This document shows, one piece after another, positions 47,386 through 62,300 of a stretch of DNA of 64,000 nt. Numbering within the stretch: the stretch's first letter is position 1; each line of letters starts with the position of its first letter. Position numbers and translations under genes: made by a program. Source of the stretch: Ursus arctos. Its lineage: Eukaryota; Chordata; Mammalia; Carnivora; Ursidae. The notes beneath the pieces are model-generated. The model did no database searches, was not told where the DNA came from, and saw only the letters and a program-made list of their open reading frames with translations. The DNA lies in the NCBI RefSeq assembly GCF_023065955.2, contig NW_026622874.1, forward strand, positions 29,277,772 to 29,341,771. The letters are read 5' to 3'.

Positions 47386-50300
47386 ATAAATTATATACAT
47401 ATAATACATTTAACTATATAAAAATATAGTTAATATACATTAATACATATAAATATATATATGAGTGCCAAGCATCTTAAAAGTAATAGGAAATGTTCAC
47501 TTGCTGTCAAAATCAGAGTCAAAAGCAAGGTTTAGGGCGCCTGGGTGGCTCAGTCAGTTAAGCGTCTGCCTTTGGCTCGGATCTATGATCTCGGGGTCCT
47601 GGAACTGAGCCCTACGTCCAGCCCCCTGCTCGATGGGGAGCCTGCTCCTCCCTCTCCCTCTGTCCCTCCCCCCTCCACCCCGCCACTCATGCTTTCTTCT
47701 CTCAAATAAATAAAATCTTAAAAAAAAAAAAAGGTTTAGTTTAACTCACCTCCATCAACCTCCATCACACCTACATCTATCTTTTAAGAAAGGAAAATAC
47801 ACTAAAGTTTTTTTTTATTATAACCTAACAGCTATAAAATGCAGAAGTTTAGCCCCAAATGTGCCTTCATTTATTAGCTATCAAACAACATATTAGTCTA
47901 GTGCCCTAAAAATAAAAAAGGAAGATTACGTCCCAAAGTAAAAACAGTCATTCAATAAACATTTAGGTAGGCCACATACAGAAGGGAGGGGAAAAAAAAA
48001 AAAAAAGATCGCTACACTAAATGCACAGACATTACAACACCCAAAAAAGCATTACCAGATCTGGGCCTTATCATTCACCACAGAATAACAAATTTTTACT
48101 TCTATGAGTTCCATAATATTCTAAGCCTAACAACAGTTTTGGGAGCTGAATAAAGGTTGTTTTTGTCTGACACATCTTTCCCCAATTATCCAAAGGAGTG
48201 ATGCTTATCTGGTCTAATTATCATCTAACTTTTAGTTGTTAAGTATGACATTATAACACAAAAACAGAAATTGATATCAGTTTTTATTTATAAATAATCT
48301 TCTAATCAACCAACTATACAAATAATTTTGCTTTGGATTGCACACATGCAAAAAGATAAAAAATTTAGCAGAGTCCTCTGAAGAGTTAGTACAGTCTCAT
48401 GGACTACTACGGAGTTTCACCGGCACAACCTACTCAGTGCCTATTTTTCACGTCCAATACTGGCCTACAGCGATATTGTGATATAAGAAAATATATACTT
48501 GGTCTTCATCTCTGGTTACTGGCACAGAGCTCCTAAAATCCTTGGAATTTCCTGAGAGATAAGGGGTAAGAGATGCAGTTCTTGTTATTTATAAGAAGCC
48601 CCTTTCAAACACGCCTGAGTTTAGGTTAATGTGGTAACTCCAGGAGGATGAAGCCTGGTTATCACAGGAAACAATGTGATAATGAGAGGGTTGAAACTTT
48701 CAGCACTCCCCATCCTCCAGGGAGGGGAGAGAGGCTAGAAACGGAGTTCAATCACCACTGGCCAGTGACTTAATAAATCCTATTCACCTACTGGGACCAC
48801 CATCAAAATCCTCAACAAAGGGGTCTGGAGAACTCCCAGGCTAGGGAACATATCAAGGTGCTTGGAGGGTGGTACACATGGAGCCCCTTCTCCATACCTT
48901 AACCTATGCATCTCTTTCATTTGGCTGTTCCTGAGTTGTATCCGTTATAATAAACTGGTAAGTAACAATAAGTGAAGTGTTTCCCTGTGTTCTATGGGCA
49001 GTTATGGCAAATTATCAAACCTGAGGAGTGGGTGGTGGGAACCCCAGACTTAGAGCCAGTCGGTCAGAAGTACAAGAGGCCAAGACTCATGACTGCCATG
49101 TGAAGTGGGACATGGTCTCCTGGGACTGAGCCCTTAACCTGTGCATCTGTAGTTAACTCTGGATCATTAGTGTCAGAAATGAATAAATTATAGGACACCC
49201 AGTTGGTGTTCACAGAGAAGTGGTGAATTTCTTGGTGTGGAAAATCAACACATTTGGTGTCAGAAGTGTATGCATAGACGAAATAAGTTTTCTTTTTAGC
49301 TACGTATAGTGTGAACAGATACTGGGCACTGTATAGCTCCAAAAAAGCTTTCACTTGTTAGGGAGAGAAGAGAAAACTAGAAGCATATAAAATGGTATAT
49401 ATACAAAAATTATACGGCACAGGGGCACCTGGTTGGCTCAGGCAGTTGAGCACCTGACTCTTGATATCAGCTTGGGTCATGATCTCAGGATCATGAGACT
49501 GAGCCCCATGTTGGGCTCTGCACTCAGCAGGGAGTCTGCTTGAGCTTCTCTCTCCCTCTGTTCCCCCCTGCCCCCAGCTTGTGTTCTAAATAAATAAAAT
49601 CTTTAAAAAATTATATGGGACAGACTATGAATGGAGGAGACGTTTAGAAAAGAGCTGTATCACTGTGGAATAAAGTCAGTAAGAAAAGTTTTAAGGAGGG
49701 GCGCCTGGGTGGCACAGCGGTTAAGCGCCTGCCTTCGGCTCAGGGCGTGATCCCGGCGTTGTGGGATCGAGCCCCACATCAGGCTCCTCCGCTATGAGCC
49801 TGCTTCTTCCTCTCCCACTCCCCCTGCTTGTGTTCCGCCTCTCGCTGGCTGTCTCTATCTCTGTTGAATAAATAAATAAAATCTTTAAAAAAATAACAAA
49901 AGAAAAGTTTTAAGGAGGACTTGCAACCTGAACCCTACATTTGATTTGATTTTGGATAAGCCAAGAAGAAAAAGGGCTTATTATAGAAAGGCAGGGCATG
50001 TCCTGAGAAGCAGATGTGTAGGGTATAGGTTGGTGGGTATGGAATCAGAGACTCAGAATCTTTATGCAGATCCCTAGTTCAGTGGAAGTAAGATTTGTGG
50101 TAAGGTGGGACCAGGTTATACATGAGTCAAGTATGGCATGCATTAGCCTATATACTCTACCTCTTAAGATCTGCATGAGATATATAGTGCTTAAGGCTTA
50201 ATACTATTAAGAGTAATCACATGTCTTTTGGGAGACTTGTATGTCATCAGCTGAATCCTCTATTAGTTGAAACCTATGCCTATCACAGATACCACATTAT

Positions 50301-53300
50301 TATTTCTTACATAGTTTTCATCTCCATCATTTACCTGACACAGTGAACATTAAGTGACCAGTCAAGATTAACAGCAAACTGCTTTTATGCAGCCAACTTA
50401 GCACCGCTGAAGAGATGAAAACAAAAGGTTATCTAATAAACACATGCCTGAGTAATGTCAAACAGAAGTAAACACTAATGTACAGAGCTGCAAGTCTTCA
50501 AGATGGCACAATTAAGACTATGCTTCTATAAACTAGTACCCTGTCCTCACTGTCACTCTCTCTATACTCTTTATCCTGCATTACCTTTTTTTGTTATATT
50601 TATCATACCCTGACATAGTATTATTTATTATTTTCCACTAGAATATAAAAGATTTTGCTTATTAGTTCAATACTTTACCCCCAATATTTAGAACAATGCC
50701 TTAACAGAATATTTACTGAATGAATAAAATCATAGTTGTGCAGAGACTGTTTCTGAGTAATTACCGAAGTTTCTCTATATTCTTCTATATGAAGAAATAA
50801 TTTGCTCTAAGAATCTAAGAAACAGTGCTACAAAGAACTATAGATACTTTTAGCAATGGATTCATTTCTCTAGTAAACTGGCAAACTTCACATATGTTCA
50901 ATGTATGGCTGGTCCTCCTACTTCTGTGAACCAAAAAAATACCCTAAAAGATAAAAAATAAGTACAAAATGTAAAAAGTAACTAAAAACAGGTAAACTTA
51001 CCACTCTAATGACCATGTCTTTCCTAAGGTAGTTAAAATATATAAAATTCTGATCTTCACACCTTACACAGTAAAAGACTTTAGAAGAAGGTACAGCAAA
51101 AACCACAGATGATTAAAGTATCTGAAAATAAGATCTATACAAAAAGCTAAAGGAACTGGAAATGTTTGGCCCAGAGGGGCAATAAGACTAAGAAGCAACT
51201 TTAACGAACCGTATATACACAAAAGGCTCTCTTCAAGGAATATGGTGGACCAATATTTTCCAAACTGTATTAAAAGAAAACTAATTAAAATTTTTTTTTA
51301 AGATTTTATTTGTTTGTGAGAGAGAAAAAGAGCACAAGCAGAGGGAGCGGCAGGCAGAGGGAGAAGCAGGCTCCCCGCTGAGCAGGACCCTGGGATCATG
51401 ATCTGAGCTGAAGGGAGACAATCCACTGAGCCACCCAGGCATCCCAATTTAAATGGGTTTTAAAATCGATTTAATAGATGAAAGAATTCATGTACGGCTT
51501 AACATACACTGAACTAAATGTGCCTGAACACTGAAGCTAAAAGCTACTTGAGTGTGAAGGTGTATACTGTAAAATGTACATGTATATGTTCCCAGTTTAA
51601 ATTTCTAATTGTAGAGAGAGGTCACAAAGAAGAGTTTCTAGTCCCTAAAATACAGGTTATTCCTAAAAAGGTCTATGTTTTAGTCAGTACCCTACATAAT
51701 TACATCATAAGTATCTGTGCCACTAAAGAAAATAACTAATAAAAGAAAATTAAAATACTATATAATCTGCCTGTATTCCAAGCTAATACAGCAGCCAAGC
51801 CTCCCTAATTATCTAAAAGTCAGTATACAGAAAGTTATAATCTTGTTTGTCCTCAATAAATACAAAGCAGTAATACTTACGAAAGAAAATAAAAAATAAT
51901 TTATAACTGTTAATAACACATTATACCATATAATATTACATTTTGTAAATTAAAAGATGACCAGTCACCTACTACTAAAACGGTTTTTCTTTTGTTCCTT
52001 TTTTCTTTGTTTCTTTATTTCATTTATTGCATTTTTCCATTGCTCGTTAGTATTTCCATTACAGTGTGGAAAAAAAGTAAAAACAAACTATAAATTAGCA
52101 CATTTTTTAGGAAATTCATGAACAGGGTTGGGGAAACAAAATTTTGAAAGGTTTGAAATTACTTGTGATTATTCCCCTCTTTAATTTAATGATTATTTTT
52201 CATCCTATCAAATCAATTTCTAAAATCAAGTATCTGATAAGCTGAATGTAAAATGTAAACTTCTAATACAGAACAAAAAATTCCAGGTGAATTGATTTAA
52301 TAAAGTACAATAACAAAAGAAGAACTTTCATTGAGCAAATTTCCTCAGTGCTACAACTGTCTACAATCTCATTTATCAGAACAGCTCTAATATTCCACCC
52401 TAAAAAAAAGATGATTAAATAATGATGTAGCAACTATATTCTGACAGATCCTGTAAATCAGTTCACTCAGCATTTAGTAGTTTCTGATGGCCCTAGACCA
52501 TTTAATTGCCAAATTTTAGAAGTGTATACTAAATTTAGTTAAAAGAAAGATTTTTAATTATAAACATACATATCTAGGGCAGAGTCTTTTCATTGGGGTC
52601 ATGGATGTATGAAAATTTCTTGTGTGTCTCTGTGTATTCTGTCTTGGGAGAAAACCCATTTTTTAAAAACTGTATTTTGAAAGCAACTCACCACCCACCT
52701 ACTACAATGTTAAGAACTGCTAGTGGCAGGGAATTCAAATGAAACTTCAAATCATACCGGGGAAAAATAGAAAGCATATTGTTTGTTTGGCTGAATTTTC
52801 ACTGTTAATTTCCATGAGCATATAAAAATATCTTAATGGAGATACTATTTTTAGAAATTCAAAGACTGAGGAAACTTTTTCAGATTATCCAACTACATGT
52901 GATTAAAAAAGATATAACTTACTAGCTAATGAGAATTTCATGCTTTTAAAACCTTTGCATTATTAAATATAGTATCATTAATTTTATATCAACTATGGTC
53001 TCAAATTTCACATGAACTGGTATATGATGCTATTAAAAAAGTTTTCCGCTTCAGATTTTCTAGTTCTTTAAGCTCTAATGTGCTGATAAATCTTAAAATT
53101 TTTATCAGCTTTTGCTAATCTTAGGATTCCTCTTTCACTTTATTTAGATATGTATATGCTAGACAGAATAAATGAGGCAGACTATTGTTTAGTGTCCCAA
53201 AGAGCACAGAATATTATAAATTTCTTTCTCCTGTATTTTAAAATAAAATGGAATGACCACTAAAAATGTAAGTCCTGGCAAAATAAAAATGAACAATGTA

Positions 53301-56300
53301 ATCGGAAGTAACAGCTAGCACATATAAAGCAGGGTTTCTCTCTACCTCCCAGAAACTATATAAAAAATAGCTGATGTTGCTGATTATCCATCCTATTGCC
53401 ATTAAAAAATATCATTTTTCATTTTACTCAACACAGACTCTCTCCTCCAATGATTCTAGCCTGTGGCAGGCATTGTTGGTTGACTAATATAGTACCCATT
53501 CCCTTCCTCTCACCTGTCTCTCATACTGTCAGTCTGCCTTACAACCAGAGGAATCAAAAAAGGAAAAAGGGAATGGAAATAAGAAAGATGAACAACAGTC
53601 CAACAGAATAAAAAAGGAGATTAAAAAAATAAGACTTCAAGAGAAAGTAAGAGACACAGAGAACCAAAGAAGAGCCAACATATGAATAGCTGGCATCCCC
53701 AAAGAAGAAAAACAAAGCAGTGCAACAAAAGAAACATTAAAAACTATTACTGAAAAAAACTTTTCAGAAATAAAAATAAAAGTTGACTTTTATAGTGAAA
53801 GAGTACTATTCAACTGAGAACATTTATCTAGAAAAATCAACACTTGTGTATGACCAGTAAAGCACTTGGCCATTAAAGGAAAAACATCCTTTAGGTGTCC
53901 AAGCAAAAACACCCAAGTCTTTATATAAGGAAGGAAAATCAGACTGAAATCAGAAGACAACGGAATAACATATTTAAGGTACCTTAGGAAAGATGAATCA
54001 AGGATTTCATAACAAATCAGGTTGATCTTTAGAAATTAAAGCTACACACAAATTGCTGTTGTACATGCAAAAACTCAGGGAATAATATTTCCACGAGTTC
54101 CTCTCTAAAGAATGAGCTCCAGGGGCACCTGGTTGGCTCAGCTTGAAGAGCAATTTACTCTTGATCTCAGGGCTTGTGAGTTTGAGCCCCACACTGGGGT
54201 ATAGATTATTTAAATAAATAAAAACTTAAAAAAAAAAAAAGAATGAGCTCCAAATTACCAATTAATGATTAGAGGAACTCTGACATACAGATTGATGGTA
54301 AAATTAAATATATTACCCGTAGAACTAATAAAAAGCAATGGCCATAAGGGTAACAGAATAGTAGTATACAAGAGTTACACATTCTAACCATGCAAGTATT
54401 ATACAAGAATAAAAATATAAAGTTGAGGGAGGGGATGGAGAAGAGTGAATGGAAAGCAGAAGTTCTGAATTGCTATATAGGTATTTACTGTGAGAGTAAA
54501 TGCATTATTTACATTAGATGCTAGGTAAGTAGGAAATGGGAGAAGAGACTACTTGATAATTTCAGTATTGTTCATTCTAGGGAACCAATAAATTAGCTAT
54601 CAGAGAAAGAACCAAGGGTATCATATATCATATAAAGGTATCAGCATAAAGTTAACAATAAAAACAAAATTATACTTCTTCCCACATACCAAAAGTACTT
54701 ATCTTTTAAGAAACCAAGGGAAGAGAAAACAGTATAGTTTTAAAAACTGTGCTAGTTTCTGTGCATACATTATCTCATTCAATCCTTATACAATCCTGTT
54801 TTATTCCAGTTTTATAAAGGAGGATACAGAGAAGTTAAACAGCTTAACCAGGTCATACAGGTAGAAAAAGTATAAAAACTGGGATTTAAGTAGAGGTCTG
54901 TCACCAGAATCACTTCCATTTCATCAGGCTTTGTAATGATAATAATTCTCTTGTTAGATTTTGTATATATAAACTTTGGTTTTATTTAAGGCATATCCAT
55001 ACCTATATAATTATACCTTTAAAAACTCACTTATGAGGGCTAAAAAAGAAAAAGTATGGCTAGTTGAATTATTTGGAAGATTTAATTTACTGGTGTTACA
55101 ATGAAGCTAAGAAGGTATGAATTAAGCCTCATTAAGAACTGGTATGCATTTATTTTAGGGCCACAGACTATATTAAGAGAGGCACTAAAGCTTTTAAAAA
55201 TTTAGAGCAAGTGGGGCGCCTGGGTGGCACAGCGGTTAATCGTCTGCCTTCAGCTCAGGGCGTGATCCTGGCGTTCCGGGATCGAGTCCCACATCAGGCT
55301 CTTCCGCTATGAGCCTGCTTCTTCCTCTCCCACTCCCCCTGCTTGTGTTCCCTCTCTCGCTGGCTGTCTCTCTCTGTCGAATAAATAAATAAAATCTTAA
55401 AAAAAAAAAAAAAAAAAAGAAAAATTTAGAGCAAGTACTCTGGAGTAATACTTGAGTTGTAAACCTAATTTGGCCATTTATTACTTTTATAATCTTGGGC
55501 AGGGTTCTTAATCTCTTTTATCTTCACGTGAGCTTATCTATAAAATGTAAACAATATTTTTGAAAAATTTTTTATTTAAATTCAATTTAGTTAACATATA
55601 GTGTATTATTAGTTTGGCAGAATTTGGTGATTCATCAGTTGCATATAACACCCAGTGCTCATTACGTCAAGTGCCCTCCTTACTGCCCATCACCCATCCC
55701 TCTATCCTAAAATGTGAATATTATGGTGTTACCAAAAGGATTAAATGAGATAATGTATATAAAGCAGTTGTCACTATCTCTGAAACACGTAAGTGCTCAA
55801 TAGTTATTCGTATTGCTATAATATAATTCGCTAATCATGATCAGCAGTCTTATAAATGAGTACCATTGGTTATATATAGACCTATTCATTAAATTCTCTA
55901 GAAAAACATATCATTGTGCTTGCCTGCAGATTTTAGGTCATTAATATTATTTTTAAAATACAAAATTTATTTGAAGCATTAAAGGCAAGAGTCCTTTGAG
56001 CTTTTACTTTCTCCTTCAGAGCCTTGCTTAAAAATAATAAAGTGTCATTTGAATATTCTCAGAGTATTTTAGCTAGACAACTGGGGAACAAAAATCAATG
56101 ATCACAAAGACTAGATATAAATAAAAACATGTGCAAAAGAAACACTATACACATGTGCGTACAATACTTTATGGCTATAGTGGATTCTCTGTAACAGTCT
56201 GTAAGTAATGTAGGATGATCTACCCTGAATTCTACCTGAAGAGTGCTAGTTACTAAAGTATGAACTGAGGTAGTGCCAATGTGATTCTCCTGAGTGAACC

Positions 56301-59300
56301 CTAGATGACATTACATTAAAGCCACATATTTGAGGGTATGTTTGACGCAGTCAGAGCTAGACAGAAACAGGGAAGGTTTAATGGAAGAATTGGTCCTGCC
56401 TATATAAGTTTTTATTACCAATTTTCCAATTACATCTGAGGTGTGAACTGTCACATAATGGCATTTAGGTCAGGAAGACACCCCTCCCTCAGTCTCAATT
56501 AAATAGACATGCTCCAGATAAGAGACTTCTGAATGGCAGAGTGAGGACTTCAGTGAACTTGCTGACCCACAAAAGCAACCCAAAACAATCTGAGCTGGCA
56601 TAAGAAAGAGTAAGTGAATGTGAAGGCAGATGAGTAGAGATTATCCAGGGGCGTCTGGTGGGGGGGGGGGGCTCAGTAGGTCAAGAGTCTGCTTCTGGCT
56701 CAGGTCATGATCCCAGGACCCTGGGGTCAAGCCCCACGTCGGGCTCCCTGCTCAGCGGGGAGTCTGCTTCTCCCTCTCCCTCTGCCCCCTGCTTGTGCTC
56801 TCTCTCACAAATAAATGAATAAAAATCTGAAAAAAATTCATTAAAAAAAATACATCATAAGGGGAATGCAAACTAGTGCAGCTGCTGTGGAAAATAGTAT
56901 GGAGGTTCCTCAAAAAATTAAAAATAGAACTACTATATTATCCAGTAATTATATTACTGGGTATTTACCCAAAGAATATGAAAACACTAATTTGAAAAGA
57001 TATATGTACCCCAATGTTTACTGCAGCATAATTTACAACAGCCAAATTATGGAAGTAGCCCAAGTGTCCACTGATAAATGAATATGGATAAAAGAGATGT
57101 GGTGTGTGTGTGGAATATTATATCCCCCCCTCCACACACACACACAGTGGACTATTACTCAGCCATAAACAAGAATGAAATCTTGCCATTTCAAACAACA
57201 CGGATGGATCTAGAGAGTACAGTGCTAAGTGAAATAAGTCAGTCAGAGGAAGACAAATACCATATAACTTCACTCACATGTGGAATTTAAAGAGGAAAAC
57301 AACAGAACAAAGAAGAAACAAACCAAAAAATAGACTCTATAAATAATTATAAAGAACAAACTAAAGGTTACCAAAGGGGAGGTGGGTGGGGGGAATGGCT
57401 GAAACAGATGAAGGGGATTATGAGTAAACTTATCACAGTGAGCACTGAGTAATATACAGAAGTGTTGAATCACTACACTGTATACCTGAAACTAACATAA
57501 CACTGTATATTAACTATACTGGAATTAAAATTTTTAAAAAAACATAAGGAAGAGAATACATTTGCAGTACTGTACTGTATTTATCAAACAAAATTTGCAT
57601 ATAAGTAGACCCATGCAGTTAAAACTCATGTTGTTCAAGGGTCAACTATACATAAATAAATATGACAGCATAAACGTATTTTATTTATAACTAATTTATT
57701 CTATTGCTCTACAAGACAACCACATAAAGCAATAATTACAAAACTGTATTGGTGGGCATGTATAAAGGTCTAATTCATGGGGCACCTGGTTGGCTTAGTC
57801 AGTTAAGTGTCTGACTCTTGGTTTTGGCTCAGGTCATGATCTCAGATTTGTGAAATTGAGCCCTGTGTCTGGCTCCCCACTCAGTGGGGAGTGTGCTTCC
57901 CCTCTCCCTCTGCCCACCCCCATACTCTGTCTCTCTCTCAAATAAATAAATCTTTAAAAAAAGAAGATCTAATTTGTATGACAATAATACCACAAATAAT
58001 ACCACCAAGGAGGTAGGGGAGGCAATGGAGGTATACTGGACCAAAATTTTGTATATTATTGAAATTAAGTTAGTATTCAACCAAACTAGATTGTTTTAAG
58101 ATGCTAACTGTAATCCCCAGGGTAACTACTAAAAAAATAAAAAATACAGTTCAAAACAAAACAAAACAAAACAAAGGTAAGGATGCCTGGGTGGCTTAGT
58201 TGTTTAAGCATCTGCCTTCAGCTCAGGTCACGATCCTAGGGCTCTGGGATCAAGTCTCGCATTGAGCTCCCTGCTCAGCGGACAGCCTGCTTGTCCCTCT
58301 GCCTACCATTCCCCCTGCTTGTGCTTTTTCTCTCTGACAAATAAATAAAATCTTCAAAAAAAAAAAAAAAGGAATTAAAATGGTACCTTAGAAAATAACT
58401 GTTTAATACAAAAAGTGGTCATGGAGAATAGAGAAACAAAATGGCATGAAACAGAAAATTGCAAAATGGCAGATGTAAATCCTATCTTATCTGTAATTAC
58501 ATTAAATGTAAATGGATTAATCATTCCAATCAAAAGGCAGAAACTGTCGAAACTAACTAAAAAAACATATCCAACTTTTACAAGACACAATTTAGACTCA
58601 AAGAAACAGATTAAAAGTAAAAGGGTGAAAAAGATGTATCATGCAAACAGTAACCAAAAGAGAGGTGGAGTGCCTATACTAATATGAGACAAAATAAACT
58701 TGAGAAACTTTCTAGAGTTACAATGATAAGCACATCCAGATGGAAGATATAACAATTATAAACATAAGCAGCTAACAACAGGGCCCCAAAATACATGAAG
58801 AAAAACCTGACAGAATTGGAGAGAAATATATAATTCAGCAACAATAGCTGGAAACTTCAATATCTCACTTTCAATAATGGATAGAAGTAAATAAAAGATC
58901 AAAACAAGGAAATGGAAGACTTGAACAACCTTACAAACCAATTAGACCTAACAGATTTCTACAGAACACTCTACCAACAACCACAGAACACACATTCTTC
59001 TCAAGCACACATGAAACATTCTCCAGAATATACTATATGTGAGGTCCTAATACAATCCTCAATGAACTTAAAGGACTGAACTAAATGAACTCAATCCTCA
59101 ATGAACTTAAAGTATATTCTCCAACTACAATGAAATAATTAGAAATCAGTAATAGAAAGAAACGTGGTGGTCAAAAATATGTAGAAATTTAACATATTCC
59201 TAAATAATAAAGAAGAAATCACAGGAAAATTAGAAAATATTTGAGGTGAATGAAAACAAAAACACAACTTATCAAAATTTAATGGGAAACATTTTAAAAC

Positions 59301-62300
59301 AAAAACTGGTACGTGACTGGTCATAATAGCTCTTGTTACAATAAGCCAAAACATCCATTAACTGATTAATGGATAAATAAAATACGGTGTATCCAGAAAA
59401 TGAAATATTATTCACCCATTAAAAAGAATGAGGTATGGACACACGAGACAACATTGCTGAACCTTGAAAATACTATGTTAAATAAAAGAACCCAGACACA
59501 AAAGGCCACATATTATATGATTTCACTTATATTAAATATTCATAACAGGCAAATCCATAGAGCCAGAAGGCAGATTAGTAGTTGTCAGGGATTGTGGGGT
59601 TAGGAGAATGGGAAGTGACTGCTAATGTGAAGGGGGCTTCCACTGGGGTAATGAAAAACTTCTAGAACTAGAAATGGTGATGGTTGCACAGCACTGTGAA
59701 TGTACTTAATGCCACTGAACAGTACACTTTAAAATGGTTTAAATGATAAAAGTGTATTTTATCACAATAAAAAAGTAAAAACATTTTGGGAAAAAGAAAA
59801 TAATAACACATACTAAAAGTCAAATATTTTAAATAGACACTCGGATCTAAAAACCACCATGATTTCAGCAGAATATCATAAATGCAAAAATTATCAATAT
59901 ATAATATGTTTCATACTTGTATGTGAGGCCAAGAGGCCTCAAGCGTGGGTTCATCCTCTTCTGGATCAAAATCTGGATTATCACTTGGAGGAAGAGTACG
60001 GAAGATATTAGCACTGATCTGTAAAGAAAAAGAAATTTAGATTTATATTCCTTGCTGTATAATTAGATTAAACAATGTAAATGAAATAGTTTAAAGATAA
60101 CTTTAAGGAAAGAGTTAAGTTGTGACTACAAGCCTAGTTCAAAACCTATAAACCTCATCAAGATATGAAGAAGGCAGGCATTTGTTTCTCTTTTCTCTAA
60201 TCCATAACTGACTTCTTCAGATGCCAACCTACTAAAGATTACAGATTTCTTCTGGATTCCTCCTTCCTTATATTACAAGTTGTTCTTTCCAAGTTTTGCT
60301 TAACAGAAAAAAAAAAAAAAAGGAGGGGAGGGGATTATGGGGGGAAAAGCATAAAGATCCTAACTCTACCTATCTCTAACTTGATCCTCTTCATCTTTCC
60401 ACAATTCCCTCCATATTCTAATCCAGCCATTTACTTACCTTACAATACGAAAGAGTTTGAGAAAAGATCTCCATTCCTATACATACACACCACACTAAGG
60501 AGAGGCGTGGGAGGCAGAATACTTTCACTGCTATTACAGATATAGTTTATAATACCCCATTGGTGATTTAATGTATTTCATCTACTCTGAGCCTTTTTAA
60601 AAAAAAAAAAAACATTAATCTCTCTGAAATCAGGATGTGAGATTCTTCATTTCAGATTCAATGAAATACAATAGTTATAATTTTGTCATTCAACTGTCTC
60701 AGCAGCAAGGTAAATTTCACATCTTTTTTTCTCTAACAAAGTTAGACTGTGGTGCTAACTCACAATTCTTTGAAGAATGATGAACAGACTGAGAGACTAC
60801 ATGGCTTAGTAAACATTTAAAGCCATACTAATAAGGACTGGTCACCTGAAATAAACTATTTATGGAGTAAAGGATGAGACAAGAGCTGTTTGGTGGTGCA
60901 AGCAAATCTCCAACTGTTCTTATGAAGTGGCATCTATGGTCAGCCAAAGAACTGCTAACAGTCAACTACTAGAACCATAAGACTTAGAAAGTAATAACCT
61001 AGAATTTGATCTGTTAGAACTCAACATTAAGGCAGAACCAAAAGTTTGATGGATATCAATTTCTCAAAGAATGGCAGAAAGTCACAGACAAAACTTCAAA
61101 GGGAAATATATCCCAGAAGAGGGCATAATTTGCCTTTGACATCATACTTACTATTGGTAGTAAAAGAAAAAAAAATAACCTTCTAGCCACCAACAAAAGT
61201 AACTGTATACAACAAACATACATAAGAGCTTTACAGGGCCAACAGGGTGAGCTGGCTTCACACTTACCTAGAAATAAAGTACCCGGAAAAAAAAAAAAAG
61301 ACGACAAACACACACACCTTTTTTCTTGGGGAAAAAAATTAAATTCCAGAATTTATTATTACATAGCAAATTACAGAATAATTTGACTCAAATATTTGAG
61401 CATTTTCAATATGCAAATATTTAAGTCACTTCAATATCCAAGTCAGTAACTTTAAGTAATCTCTATACCCAACATGGTACTCAAACTCATAAGTCTGACA
61501 TCAAGAGTTGCACGAACTACCCACTAAGCCAGCCAGGCACCCCCTCCTCAAGTCAGTACATTTACAGAGATAAAAATAAAGTATCTTTTTCAGTATTTTC
61601 AAAATTCATGAATACTAACCATTTGGAATCAGTAAAATAGAAATACTGTTTTCCTCTGAACATATTTTAATGATAAACGCAAAACAAAAAACAAAATAAG
61701 TTTATCAGTATTCAATATTTCCGTTTTCAAACGGTCACTTTTTACTGTCTATGAGAGTTTCGGAAACCAATTTTATTTTGATCAATGTTCTCTGGAACAG
61801 CTAATCTTTTAAAAATTCTTTAAGGCTTTTATTTTCATTAAAAAAAAAAACAGAAAATTTTCTAGTACAGAGTGATGAAAGAAAACTAGTATAATAGGGC
61901 CAAATTTAACTACATTTTGTTCTTCCCCCAGAACATATATTAGGCAAGGGGAAGGAAATGAAGACAAGTACAAATTATACTTGCTATAACCTTCTATACC
62001 CGGGTAACATTTAAGCTTCAATTATGTACTCAGTGACTCTCTAATTACTCCAACTAAATTTTTTGTATTTTGTTACTATGCACCAAAATACAAAAGTCAC
62101 AAATCCTAAACAAATTTCTACTATTTGATGGAGAATAAGGTTGAATTATTAATAAACAATATCCTAAACAACCTTACTTTAATAAAGTTAGCAGTAATTT
62201 ATATTTCAGAGATTTCATACACTTATTTATGTTACTTAACTTTTTAAAGGTCCCGAGTTTTTATCAAAATTCAAGTGTTATAGACTCTATAAATATATTA

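Larger units (their letters stand above)
46566..59916 (-). other. PPP2R5A: PPP2R5A intron 3
   Basis: 13.35 kb, the largest complete intron. It contains ten Can-SINEs, an LTR-like repeat, and L1, L2 and MIR pieces. 46566-47185, 47740-48500, 49919-50560, 50745-51285, 51450-53630 and 54931-55195 are AT-rich with nothing recognised. Confidence 0.75.

Noticed and set aside
40511..55436. Regularly repeated near-identical 200-base units as a CRISPR-like or satellite array
   Set aside because: Spacing is kilobases and irregular, and each unit has its own different target-site duplication: independent SINE insertions.
7352..58371. tRNA-like boxes (ggctcag, gatcgagccc) as tRNA genes
   Set aside because: They are the tRNA-derived heads of Can-SINEs with A-rich tails and duplicated flanks; no cloverleaf with intact anticodon stem was seen.
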